Assembly: GCA_964583605.1 (NCBI GenBank)
Contig: CAZOWL010000093.1
Location: 1 to 16,823 of the forward strand
Origin: CAZOWL01 sp964583605
Lineage (GTDB): Bacteria; Pseudomonadota; Gammaproteobacteria; Chromatiales; Chromatiaceae
Direction: 5' to 3'
DNA: 16,823 nucleotides
Below, one piece after another: positions 1 through 7,055 of this stretch. Position numbers and translations under genes: made by a program. The notes beneath the pieces are model-generated. The model searched no databases, was not told the DNA's origin, and saw only the letters and a list, made by a program, of their open reading frames with translations. How positions within the stretch are numbered: position 1 is the stretch's first letter; each line of letters starts with the position of its first letter.

Positions 1-184
1 TCCCTCCGATCCCCGCCGGCCCCTGAGCACAGTGTCCAGTGTGGGTAATAGACAGTCCTCTGGGAGAGGGTTGGGGTGAGGGAACGATCAGGGGCGAGGC
101 GACGTTTCATCGTCCGGGGTGGCTCGCCTCGCCCCATGATCGTTAGCCGAAGATGACGATCAGAAGATGACCATCAACTGAAGC
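1..184. other. Gene-free left edge with a REP-like repeat
   Basis: No convincing coding frame was seen in this stretch. It lies downstream of the broken PEP-CTERM gene, which reads leftwards and stops at 185. Its only clear content is the repeat and hairpin listed at 61-144. Confidence 0.6.
61..144. repeat. REP-like dispersed repeat, copy 1, with long hairpin
   Basis: The first 30 bases (61-90) are identical to 7141-7170, and 117-139 closely match 7196-7218. The copy forms a strong hairpin: 83-90 (AACGATCA) plus 91-102 (GGGGCGAGGCGA) pair with 124-135 (TCGCCTCGCCCC) plus 137-144 (TGATCGTT), a stem of about 20 bp with one bulged base at 136. The GGGAGAGGG...GGGTGAGGG opening resembles REP-like intergenic repeats common in proteobacteria. 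It may act as a transcript-end structure for the gene that stops at 185; that role is inference. Confidence 0.75.
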
Positions 185-441
185 TTAGATCTGACGCCGG
201 CGGCGATTGCCGACAACCCCGACCCCAAGCAGCGCCGAGCCGAACAACCAGACGGCCGCTGGCAGCGGCACAGGCCGCACATGAGCGACCATCATCATAT
301 CGTCGTGATTGTCGTTCGTTGAGCCCGGGTCATCCCAACCGACCGCGAACCAGTCGCTGGGCGTAGTCGTGATCAGCCAGCCGGTTAGCGTATCCTGATC
401 GTACTGCGGGGAGACGTAGGCGAACATCATGCTCCCGATAT
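185..441 (-). pseudogene. PEP-CTERM protein, 3' fragment with the sorting signal
   Basis: This is the C-terminal ~83 codons of a secreted surface protein, cut from its 5' part by the IS66 element at 442-2208. It ends in a classic PEP-CTERM signal: VPLPAAVWLFGSALLG (motif, then hydrophobic stretch) followed by a cluster of four Arg. In this family the signal is recognised by an exosortase in the inner membrane and removed during export. Deleting the IS and one copy of the 8-bp target duplication joins this fragment in frame to the 5' part at 2217-2795, giving ...ENIG-SMMFAYVSP... across the junction. A Met lies near the break, but without a signal peptide the fragment cannot be a functional exported protein. 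Confidence 0.9.
434..441. repeat. IS target-site duplication, left copy
   Basis: CCCGATAT directly abuts the left IS end and is repeated at 2209-2216. IS66-family elements typically make 8-bp duplications. Confidence 0.92.
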
Positions 442-467
442 GTAACCGTTTACTCCCCCCCCGGGGG
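442..467 (+). repeat. IS66 left terminal inverted repeat with subterminal hairpin
   Basis: Matches the right end for 19 bases. The left copy has eight C in a row (455-462) against six at the right. It is followed at once by GGGGG, so the end can fold as CCCCC/GGGGG just inside the outer ten bases. Confidence 0.85.
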
Positions 468-517
468 ATCTGGCGGAAGACTTGATATCAGATGTTTGTG
501 AGACAGAGCTGACCTAA

Positions 518-536
518 TGTGGCAGGATACGCCACA
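518..536. other. Small hairpin in the IS left end, upstream of the transposase
   Basis: TGTGGC (518-523) pairs with GCCACA (531-536) around a 7-base loop, 43 bases before the transposase start. In several IS families, structure here limits transposase expression driven from outside promoters; that role here is inference. Confidence 0.4.
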
Positions 537-579
537 GACGGCAACCGGAAGTGATGTTTAGCCCTGTCGAGCCGGCAGT

Positions 580-2157
580 ATGCACCTCAGCGATCACGAT
601 CTGCGACAACTCGACGACGACTACCTGGGGCGGCTCTCTGATGAGCAGGCGCGGGTGTTGTTGGGCAAGGCCGTGGCGGATCTGAAGGCGGCGCGCGAGC
701 GACTCGGGCAGCATCCTGGCAACAGCTCACGACCGCCGAGCACGCGCGCGCCCTGGGAGTCATCCGGCGCGAAGGACGACGCGGGGGGAGCATGCGGCGC
801 GGCGGCGCAGACGGCTGAGGAGGAGGCCGGCGGCGAGGCGAGCGATGAGGAGCCCAGCTCCAAGGCGGGAGTGGTGAGGCAACCCCGTGCGAAGGCCGCC
901 GTCGAGGGCAAGCGCCCCGGTCGGCGCGAAGGGGCGCCCGGACACGGGCGCACACAAGCGTTGCCGGTCGACGCCGAACGGGTTCATGTGCCGGCGTGTT
1001 GTGCGATTTGTGGTCAAGCGCTCGATGCTGCCCAGCAGCCGACGCACGCGCACAACGCCCGCTACGAGATCGACCTGATCCAGCCTGGTGCCGACGGCAC
1101 CGGGCTGGTGTTGCAACAAACCAAACACACCTACCTGGAGTGCCAATGCGGCTGCGGGCATTGGACGCGAGCCGAGCCCGGGCGTTGCGCTGAGGAGGAC
1201 GACTGGACGGTCGCCCTCACCGAATGGCATCTGGCCGGGCCGACGTTGGTGGTCTTCATCGCCGCCTTGACGCAGCGCATGCGCCTCTCGCGCGCCCGGG
1301 TGCAGGAGTTCCTGCGCGACTGGCTGGGCCTTGAGCTGTCGACGGCGACCATCAACCAGTGCGTGCACGAGCTTGGACGGGCCGCGGCCCCGGTAGTCAC
1401 GGCGGAAATCGAGCAGCGCATGCGCGAGGTTGAGTTGGTGTACGCCGATGAGACCAGCTGGAAGCAGGCTGGTGAGCTGTTGTGGCTGTGGGTATTCACC
1501 TGTGCTACCGCCACCCTGTTCATCGTCGGGCGGCGTACCCGCGCGATGGTGCAGCGGGTGCTCGGCGAGCGCTTCCGCAACTGGCTGATGAGCGACGGCT
1601 ACCACGCTTACCGCGACATCGATCAGCGGCTGCGCTGCCTGGCGCATCTGATCCGCAAGGCGCACGGCCTGGAGGAGGGCTACGATCGTGCCGGGCAAGC
1701 CTTCGGCCGCCACCTCCTGGCGGTCATCGCGACGGTGATCGACGCCGTCTACGCCGCCCGCGGCGGGGCACCGCCAGCAGAGGGCCTGCGGCAACAACAC
1801 GCGCCCATGCTCAACGCCCTCTTCGACGCCTGCCGCCAACAGGCCGACGCCGCCCACCCGCCGGCGCGGGCGCTCGCGCGCGAGCTGCTCAACGATTGGG
1901 ACACCTTCTGGGTTGTGCTCGACTATCCCGACCTGCCGTTGACCAACAACGAGGCCGAGCGGGCGTTGCGCCATTGGGTCATTGCCCGACGCATCGGCAT
2001 GGGCACCCGCACCGATCAGGGCTCGCGCGTCTTCGCCCTGCTCGCCAGCGTCATCGAGACCTGCCGCAAACGCCAAGTCTCGCCTTGGCCCTACCTTGCT
2101 GAGGTGTTGCGTCAACGCCGCAAGGGACTCCCGGCCCCGCCGCTGCCCGCCACCTGA
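580..2157 (+). CDS. IS66-family transposase (TnpC-type)
   Basis: A 525-residue DDE transposase, the usual length for this family, that cuts and joins the element ends. The N-terminus (about 1-50) is a helical leader ending in the conserved GNSSRPPS motif. A charged linker follows, then a Cys-rich zinc-binding segment (CAICG near residue 143 and CQCGCG near 190), a helix-turn-helix region, and the catalytic core. The core shows D290 in VYADETSW, D339 in LMSDGYHAY, and a Glu (E458 or E460) in NNEAERALR. The frame is uninterrupted, so the enzyme is probably active. The next ATG downstream lies well inside the gene and no strong ribosome site is visible at 580, so expression may be weak. A GC-rich palindrome begins 7 bases after the stop. 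Confidence 0.95.
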   Translation: MHLSDHDLRQLDDDYLGRLSDEQARVLLGKAVADLKAARERLGQHPGNSSRPPSTRAPWESSGAKDDAGGACGAAAQTAEEEAGGEASDEEPSSKAGVVRQPRAKAAVEGKRPGRREGAPGHGRTQALPVDAERVHVPACCAICGQALDAAQQPTHAHNARYEIDLIQPGADGTGLVLQQTKHTYLECQCGCGHWTRAEPGRCAEEDDWTVALTEWHLAGPTLVVFIAALTQRMRLSRARVQEFLRDWLGLELSTATINQCVHELGRAAAPVVTAEIEQRMREVELVYADETSWKQAGELLWLWVFTCATATLFIVGRRTRAMVQRVLGERFRNWLMSDGYHAYRDIDQRLRCLAHLIRKAHGLEEGYDRAGQAFGRHLLAVIATVIDAVYAARGGAPPAEGLRQQHAPMLNALFDACRQQADAAHPPARALARELLNDWDTFWVVLDYPDLPLTNNEAERALRHWVIARRIGMGTRTDQGSRVFALLASVIETCRKRQVSPWPYLAEVLRQRRKGLPAPPLPAT

Positions 2158-2164
2158 TCGACCG

Positions 2165-2198
2165 ACTCCCCCCGGCCGTCGTGACGGCCGGGGGGAGT
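2165..2198 (+). terminator. Perfect 16-bp-stem palindrome at IS right end (likely terminator)
   Basis: ACTCCCCCCGGCCGTC (2165-2180) is the exact reverse complement of 2183-2198, with GT between. It starts just after the transposase stop. Its right arm contains the inner part of the right terminal inverted repeat. There is no clear T-run after it, so it may be both a transcription barrier and a transposase-recognition structure. Confidence 0.6.
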
Positions 2199-2208
2199 AA
2201 ACGGTTAC
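2190..2208 (-). repeat. IS66 right terminal inverted repeat
   Basis: Reverse complement is GTAACCGTTTACTCCCCCC, identical to the first 19 bases of the left end. Its inner 9 bases are one arm of the 2165-2198 palindrome. Confidence 0.93.
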
Positions 2209-2216
2209 CCCGATAT
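2209..2216. repeat. IS target-site duplication, right copy
   Basis: CCCGATAT, identical to 434-441. Confidence 0.92.
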
Positions 2217-2590
2217 TCTCGCCGGGTACGTTATTCTCCCCGTTCTCAACGGTGATGGCGGCGGGGGTGGTACCTGTGTCTGTGAAGCTGAACGGCAGGA
2301 TTGCGCCCGTGCCGCCGTCAAGCACCTGAGTCCCAGCGAAGCTGAAACCAAGATTGTTCCCTGAGTGATAATTATTGTTCTCGTTCGTCTCTGTCTTGGT
2401 GACTGCTCCGGCATCGAATCGATTTACATGCCCTGACTCGGCCCCGATGTACCACCAATCGGCAAAGCCACCGTTCAGCAGCGTATACCGCACATCTCCG
2501 GAAGTGCCCGGGCCCTCAACCCTCCACTCCAAAAAATCCGGGCTCGAGTCCGTCAAACCGGAAGTCGTCGTGCCTAGGGTTGTGCTGACG

Positions 2591-2698
2591 ACGTTATTCT
2601 GATTCACGCCCGTACCATATTGATACCGCCGCACGGCATCCAGGTCGAGCGCGACATCATGACGTTATTCTGATCCACGCCCGTACCATATTGATACC
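2591..2698. repeat. 37-bp direct repeat with 34-bp filler
   Basis: Positions 2591-2627 and 2662-2698 match at 36 of 37 bases (one C/T difference at 2604 versus 2675). They are separated by 34 bases (2628-2661) that match neither. The repeat period is 71 bp, not a multiple of three, so it breaks the PEP-CTERM frame. Both copies encode YQYGTGV(D/N)QNNV. Confidence 0.9.
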
Positions 2699-2795
2699 CC
2701 GTCGGTGCTACGCCGGTGATCGTCACGGTCGCCGCGATCGCCGGGGCCGCGGCGAGCGATAAGGCCCCCGCGGCTGCAAATGCCAATGCCTTCAT

Positions 2796-3388
2796 AGCTG
2801 TACGCTCCGAATCTTTGATTGTACGCGATGCCCCAGGCGGAAAACCGGATCGCCTGAGGGCCTCCCTGCCAGCCGCAATGGCCTCACAAGCCTGTTGGGG
2901 CTGGCTTCAACGTCAACGCGATATACGTGCCAAATAGGAGATAATCTGGCGATTCAAGGTCTTACCTATCGATCGTGCCGGCCTGCACACCCCGGGGTGT
3001 AAAGCGTGCCGACACGCGGTGCGATGCGATCGTGCGGCGGCGACGAAAGGGCCAGGGCGCATAGCCGCGACCGCCGGGATATCGTCGGCGCCGGTGAGAC
3101 AGTGAGCTAAGATGCTGATGCGATTGCTTGACGCGCGTTGCTCCGGACCCCCCAGCGAGTGGGCCGACCAACGGCATGTCACACGCCGACCACGGGGCTG
3201 GCGTCAGACCTCGCCCGCTGGGCCGCTCAGGTGGTCCTTTCGTCGCGGGCGCAGGCGTTTCGCGGGAAAGGCCCTCGACAAAACGATGTAAAGAAACGCG
3301 ACGCCTCAGGTGGTCGAGCAGCGGTGGGTCAAGTGGCTCGGTGGACCGGCTCTGGTCAGCAGGGGGCGAGCCGCCCGCTGGCGCGCCT
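2796..3388. other. Gene-free spacer upstream of the PEP-CTERM gene
   Basis: No frame here looks like a real protein; the long frames are compositional. Reading leftwards, TACAAT at 2818-2823 is a possible -10 box for the PEP-CTERM gene (start 2795), without a good -35. A 14-bp perfect palindrome, ACACCCCGGGGTGT, lies at 2987-3000. No transcript-end structure was identified for the leftward gene that stops at 3389. Confidence 0.45.
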
Positions 3389-4690
3389 TCACCGATGCGG
3401 TTGGTCTGGCCCGGCTGGCCCAATCGACGTCGTCGGACGTGCCCTAGTGGTAACCGGGACGACGCGGTAGACGTTCCAACCCCCCTCGTCCAGGCGGAGT
3501 CGTGCAGGGGTGACGCCCGTCTTCGCGAACCGCTCCACCTCCTGATAGGGCCCAACCGGATCGATCGCGCCCTGAAGGCTGTAACGGCCTTTCTGCAAGG
3601 CGTAGCTCGTCAATAGCCAATGGCCGTTTAGCCGCTGGAGCGCGTAGCCGCCGAACGGGCGCGCCAGCGGTTCGCCAATGAAGATCCCCTGTCCCGGCAT
3701 GCGCACGCTCTTCCAGTAGGCCTCGATCAGCGTTGCACCGCTCAAGTAGGTCCCGATGAGCACGGCCGGGTCCGGGAACTTCGCCGGCAGATTGCAGGGC
3801 TCGACGACGGCGCCATAGCTGGCGGTCGCCCCGGCCTCGAGCCAGCGCAGGCTGCTCATCTGCCGGCTGTCCGTCAGCTGCCCGCCGGTCGAGGTGAGGT
3901 GATCGGCGATGGCACCGGGGAGGAAGCGGTTGGTTGCGATCCTGGGCACCCGCTTAAGCCCGGTGAAGTAGAATAGGACGTCGGGCCGGCCCTCGATCCA
4001 ATCGGCGTCGACGCGCACGAGTCGGACGGCGTTGCCGAAGCGCTCGATAACCCGGTCGAAGCCCAAGGCGCGGATGCTGCGCGCCTTGTCACTGGTATGC
4101 ACGAGGTAGCCGGTTCCGGCGGGGCGAGTACCGTCGGCGGCGAGGCCGCGGTCGATCAGCGCCTTGACGGCGGCGAAGTCCTGGCCGGCCAGGGCCATCG
4201 TCGGGCGCCACCCGAAATCGGTGGAGGGTACGTGGCTCCTGGAGGCAAAGTAGGGGCTTGGGCGTGTCGGCTTGCAGCCCTGTGCACAGAATGCCTCGTC
4301 GTACCCGGCGGCAAAGGCCGTTGTGATCGATAGGCAACCCACCCGATAGGGCGCGGCCCATGTCAGCGCATAGGCCTGAACACCCTCAGGTGTAGCCGCC
4401 CTGACGTCGGCGTAAAGGGCTTCGAACAGCTCGGCCTCCATGACTGCTCGGCCAGGCGCGAAGCGGACATGGATCATGTTCGCCGCCGGGATCCCGCGCT
4501 GGGCACGGTAGTAGCGGGCGATCTGCCGGCTGTTCTGGTCGCGATCATTAACGATGACGGCGACCTGCTCCGGGACCAGTGCCTGGCGGGGGAGCAGCAC
4601 GGTCGGCGGCGGGGTCGCGGCTGACAGCGGTTGGCCGGCGAGGGCGAGTACCACAAGCGGCGCGAGCGTCGAAGAAGAAAGGGGACGCAT
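3389..4690 (-). CDS. TIGR03790-family secreted protein, exosortase-associated
   Basis: This 433-residue protein of unknown biochemical role belongs to a family that, as I recall its description, is found essentially only in genomes with exosortase sorting. It has an N-terminal signal peptide (hydrophobic ~8-23, cleavage near LSAA). The family signature follows: VNDRDQNSRQIARYY at about 47-61, the RGIPxxNMI segment at 65-73, then a Cys-rich centre with C119, C135 and C139 (AFCAQGCKPTRPSPYF). Further on is a conserved segment around GYLVHTSDKA. The start at 4690 is chosen because it gives a complete signal peptide. It is divergent from the export gene at 5209. It is longer than the family core I remember (~300 residues), with a C-terminal extension. 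Periplasmic or outer-surface location is inferred. Confidence 0.85.
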   Translation of the reverse strand: MRPLSSSTLAPLVVLALAGQPLSAATPPPTVLLPRQALVPEQVAVIVNDRDQNSRQIARYYRAQRGIPAANMIHVRFAPGRAVMEAELFEALYADVRAATPEGVQAYALTWAAPYRVGCLSITTAFAAGYDEAFCAQGCKPTRPSPYFASRSHVPSTDFGWRPTMALAGQDFAAVKALIDRGLAADGTRPAGTGYLVHTSDKARSIRALGFDRVIERFGNAVRLVRVDADWIEGRPDVLFYFTGLKRVPRIATNRFLPGAIADHLTSTGGQLTDSRQMSSLRWLEAGATASYGAVVEPCNLPAKFPDPAVLIGTYLSGATLIEAYWKSVRMPGQGIFIGEPLARPFGGYALQRLNGHWLLTSYALQKGRYSLQGAIDPVGPYQEVERFAKTGVTPARLRLDEGGWNVYRVVPVTTRARPTTSIGPAGPDQPHR

Positions 4691-4746
4691 TCGAGTACGC
4701 TATCGTCGTTATTACTGGATCCGGAACCGAGGGTTGCGCTGAGATT

Positions 4747-4842
4747 ATGCCGAGGATCGGAAGGGTCGTGCTGGCGAGCCATCCGTATCATGTTGTGCAG
4801 CGCGGGCACAACAGGCAGGTGGTGTTCGCAGCGGACCAGGTT
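4747..4842 (+). pseudogene. Remnant of a REP-associated (Y1/RAYT) transposase
   Basis: Starting at ATG 4747, the first ~32 codons read MPRIGRVVLASHPYHVVQRG followed by HNRQVVFAAD. This is the characteristic N-terminus of TnpA-REP-type transposases (MPRR...PHHV.QRGNNRQ.VFF). The homology then stops. The HUH motif and catalytic Tyr expected further on are absent, so only the 5' tip survives. The frame stays open into the following genes only because no stop occurs. REP-like repeats elsewhere in the window (61-144, 7141-7220) are the kind of sequence such enzymes are linked with, but no direct link can be shown. Confidence 0.7.
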
Positions 4843-4931
4843 TACTGTGAGCCGCACAAATCGATCCGTCCCCTTTTTACTCCCTTTTTTATTCTTTTTT
4901 ATTCCATATGCCCGTTGTCGCGCTCGTCGGA

Positions 4932-4962
4932 GCGACCGGCACGCCGAAGCGCTGCCGGTCGT
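4932..4962. other. Hairpin in the divergent spacer
   Basis: GCGACCGGCA (4932-4941) pairs with TGCCGGTCGT (4953-4962), 9 of 10 Watson-Crick plus one G-T, around an 11-base loop. There is no T-run after it. It could be a REP-type relic belonging to the nearby dead transposase or a 5' leader structure. Confidence 0.45.
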
Positions 4963-5056
4963 TCGGCCCAGGCAATCACGTCGATCTCCTCGGCGGCCGA
5001 TCGAGCATCCGGTCACAGTGCACCGATGGAGGGCCGGCGCCGCATTCCACTACGGG

Positions 5057-5084
5057 TTGCAATGTCTTGCTCGCAGGCGATAAT
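5057..5084 (+). promoter_or_regulatory. Candidate sigma-70 promoter for the exopolysaccharide row
   Basis: TTGCAA (5057-5062, 4/6 to consensus), a 16-bp spacer and GATAAT (5079-5084, 5/6). This would leave a leader of about 115 bases before the export gene. Judged by eye only. Confidence 0.35.
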
Positions 5085-5208
5085 GCTGCCGCCCGGGTCG
5101 GGACGCCGCCGCGTTGGCTTCAGCGCAGGGCGCGGTGGCTCGAGGCTGGATCGGGGTCAGTCACGATGTGCGGCAGTTCAGCATGCTAGAGAACGAGGGG
5201 GTGAGGCC

Positions 5209-5814
5209 ATGCGGTCGCTGCGGTTCGGTTCTTCTCGACATGGGCTATCGGGGCGGGGCGCAGGCGTGTGTGCCGGCGTGCTCCTCCTCTTGGCGGCCGC
5301 GGCAGCGACGGCCGGCGATGCAGCCGAGCCCAATGGCTACGGGCTGCAGCCGGGCGACATCGTCTTCATCTCGGTGTGGCGCGAGGAAGGGCTTGAGCAG
5401 GCGGTATTGGTGCGCCCGGATGGCAAGCTCACTTTCCCCTTGGTGGGGAGTATCGAGGCCGAGGGCCGCACGGTTGAACAGCTCACCGGCGAGATCACTG
5501 AGCGGCTCTCGAAGTACATCCCTGATCCTGTCGTGACGGTGAGCCTCGAGCAGATACCGGGCAACCGCATCTACATCCTCGGCCGCGTCAACAAGCCGGG
5601 CGATTTCGTCATCAGCCGGGACGTGGACGTGATGCAGGCGTTGGCGATGGCCGGCGGGCTGACGCCCTTCGCCGACCGCAAGGGGATTAAGGTGCTGCGC
5701 ACCGAGCACGGGGGACAGGTGCCGATCCCCTTCAACTACAAGGAGGTGGAGCGGGGTGAGAACCTCGAGCAGAATATCCCACTGCAGGCCGGTGACGTGA
5801 TCGTCGTGCCGTGA
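5209..5814 (+). CDS. Polysaccharide export protein, Wza/SLBB type
   Basis: A 201-residue periplasmic/outer-membrane export component of the XrtA-linked exopolysaccharide type. The start at 5209 has a purine-rich ribosome site (GAGGGGGTGAGG just upstream) and gives a signal peptide with hydrophobic core ~20-34. The poly-export domain begins at YGLQPGDIV (44-52) and runs through VRPDGKLTFPLVGSIEAEGRT. An SLBB domain follows (YILGRVNKPGDF, then QALAMAGGL), ending at AGDVIVVP. The frame is open far upstream, but that part includes the transposase relic and is not native. Unusually, no lipobox Cys follows the signal; related exporters are often lipoproteins. First gene of the row, 35 bp before the beta-barrel gene. 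Confidence 0.9.
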   Translation: MRSLRFGSSRHGLSGRGAGVCAGVLLLLAAAAATAGDAAEPNGYGLQPGDIVFISVWREEGLEQAVLVRPDGKLTFPLVGSIEAEGRTVEQLTGEITERLSKYIPDPVVTVSLEQIPGNRIYILGRVNKPGDFVISRDVDVMQALAMAGGLTPFADRKGIKVLRTEHGGQVPIPFNYKEVERGENLEQNIPLQAGDVIVVP

Positions 5815-5849
5815 GCATCGCACCACTTCGGCGACAAGGATAGCCCAGG

Positions 5850-7055
5850 ATGCCTATCGCTGGATTGCGGGCCTGGCCGCTGCCCGCTGGCCTCGCGCTC
5901 GTACTGCTGTTGCTCTCGGCGAGAGCTGCCGCCGATTACTGGTACATCGCGCCCAAGGCCAGCCTCGACACCTTCTACGATGACAACGTGCGTCTCTCGG
6001 CGGTGGCGCCGCAGAGCGCGTTCGGCGTGACCGGCCGCGCCGAAGCCAGCCTCGGCCGCACCACTGAGGTCAGCGAGGTCGCGATCAACGGTGGGATCAG
6101 CACCCGTCGCTACGGGGAGGTCTCGGAGCTCGACGGGACCGACGGCTTCCTCGGTCTGGCCACAACCTATCAGCTGGAGCGAAACCGCATCGGGCTGGCG
6201 GCGCGGATGGACTATGACTCGACCTTGACCAGCGAGGTCGCGACCTCCGGATTCGTGCAGGTCAATAAGCGCCGCACCAGCCTTTTCGTCAAGCCCTCGT
6301 GGTCCTACTCTCTCAGCGAGCGGGCGCGACTGGAGCTTGGCGCGAGCTACACGGATGTCTCCTACCAAGACGTTGAGCTGATCCCGCTCTATGACTACAC
6401 GCTGGCCGGTCTCAGTCTAGACGGCACGTTCCTATGGAGCGAGCGCGCCCAGCTCTTCGGCCGCCTGACCTATGATCAATACGAAGCCGATCAGGTCGGC
6501 GTTCGCTCTGATAGCATCGGACTGCTTGCGGGTAGCGCCTATTCGTTCTCTGAGAGCTTATCCCTCACGGCCCTGGTTGGCGTGCGCCACACCAATGCCG
6601 AGACGCGGAGCTTTTTCGGTGGCACGACCGATGAGAGCAGCACCGGCCCGCTACTCGACGTCTCGCTCGAGAAACGGTTCGAGGTCGGCCGGCTGAGGCT
6701 TACTGCCTCCCAGGCGTTGACGCCGAGCGGGAGCGGGGATCTCGTGAACACATCGTCAGCCGGCGTGACCCTGGACTACCCGCTGACCGCACGTTGGAAA
6801 CTGGTCGTGAACGCCGAGGCGTATCGTAACCGCAACCCCGGCGGCGACGAGGACATCAACGATCGCGATTATTTCTCGTTCGTGCCCCGGCTTCGACGCA
6901 AGCTCAGCGAATGGTGGCAGCTCGACCTCGGCTACCGCTTTCGCCACCAGAAATACAGTGTCCGCGAGGATGACGCCAGCTCCAACGCCGTGTTCCTCAC
7001 GCTGCGCTACACTTGGCCGACGGAGCCTTTGGCCCAGTGGTCGTTTCTGCGTTAG
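5850..7055 (+). CDS. Outer-membrane beta-barrel protein of the exopolysaccharide locus (EpsL-like)
   Basis: A 401-residue protein with a signal peptide (hydrophobic 12-24, cleavage near ARAAA). It is followed by repeated amphipathic beta strands with alternating aromatic and polar residues and many turns, and the last strand ends in an aromatic residue (...VFLTLRYTW then WSFLR). This fits an outer-membrane barrel. Its place between export and chain-length genes matches the EpsL (TIGR03014) or PEP-CTERM hypothetical-1 (TIGR03016) proteins of exosortase loci; the two cannot be told apart by eye. AAGGA at 5836-5840 is a good ribosome site 9 bases before the ATG, and the 35-bp gap to the export gene implies cotranscription. 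A likely role is the outer exit for the polymer, complementing the short export protein. Confidence 0.75.
   Translation: MPIAGLRAWPLPAGLALVLLLLSARAAADYWYIAPKASLDTFYDDNVRLSAVAPQSAFGVTGRAEASLGRTTEVSEVAINGGISTRRYGEVSELDGTDGFLGLATTYQLERNRIGLAARMDYDSTLTSEVATSGFVQVNKRRTSLFVKPSWSYSLSERARLELGASYTDVSYQDVELIPLYDYTLAGLSLDGTFLWSERAQLFGRLTYDQYEADQVGVRSDSIGLLAGSAYSFSESLSLTALVGVRHTNAETRSFFGGTTDESSTGPLLDVSLEKRFEVGRLRLTASQALTPSGSGDLVNTSSAGVTLDYPLTARWKLVVNAEAYRNRNPGGDEDINDRDYFSFVPRLRRKLSEWWQLDLGYRFRHQKYSVREDDASSNAVFLTLRYTWPTEPLAQWSFLR

Larger units (their letters stand above)
442..2208 (+). mobile_element. Complete IS66-family insertion sequence (1767 bp)
   Basis: The element is bounded by a 19-bp perfect terminal inverted repeat, GTAACCGTTTACTCCCCCC, at 442-460 and, reversed, at 2190-2208. 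The ends start with GTAA, as is usual for IS66 relatives. It is flanked by an exact 8-bp duplication (CCCGATAT). It carries one transposase gene (580-2157) and lacks the accessory tnpA/tnpB genes of canonical IS66, so it resembles the single-gene ISBst12-like branch. Everything needed for mobility looks intact, which suggests a recent insertion. It disrupts a minus-strand PEP-CTERM gene, and its transposase reads against that gene. Confidence 0.95.
2209..2795 (-). pseudogene. PEP-CTERM protein, 5' fragment, also frameshifted
   Basis: This is the N-terminal part of the same gene as 185-441. It starts at 2795 with a clear signal peptide (MKALAFAAAGALSLAAAPAIA, cleavage expected after AIA). A GGAG ribosome site lies 9 bases upstream (2805-2808). 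After about 45 codons a 71-bp insertion shifts the frame; removing it restores reading into the rest of the fragment, which is rich in Gly, Thr and Asn and typical of a secreted beta-rich protein. Without the 71 bp, the IS and one target copy, the gene is 765 bp (254 residues plus stop). As it stands, a frame opening at 2634 runs antisense into the IS and loses the sorting signal. The family of the mature domain was not recognised. Confidence 0.88.
4691..5208. other. Divergent intergenic region, 518 bp
   Basis: Lies between the leftward TIGR03790 gene and the rightward exopolysaccharide row. It holds a dead transposase start (4747-4842), a T-rich patch (about 4871-4903), a hairpin (4932-4962) and a candidate promoter (5057-5084). 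Other open frames here are not convincing. Confidence 0.6.

Noticed and set aside
760..2634. Long minus-strand open frame (624 codons) across the transposase
   Set aside because: Only its first ~140 codons, up to the IS edge at 2209, are the PEP-CTERM fragment. The rest is antisense to the transposase, open because of high GC, and has no family features.
2987..3000. 14-bp perfect palindrome ACACCCCGGGGTGT
   Set aside because: About one such palindrome is expected by chance in a window this size, and no gene start is close by.
3128..3616. Plus-strand 162-codon frame
   Set aside because: It overlaps the 3' end of the TIGR03790 gene antisense, is Arg/Pro/Gly-rich as GC shadows are, and has no recognisable domain.
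4579..5208. N-terminal 210-codon extension of the export protein frame
   Set aside because: It crosses the antisense of the TIGR03790 start and a transposase remnant. A signal peptide and ribosome site appear only at 5209.
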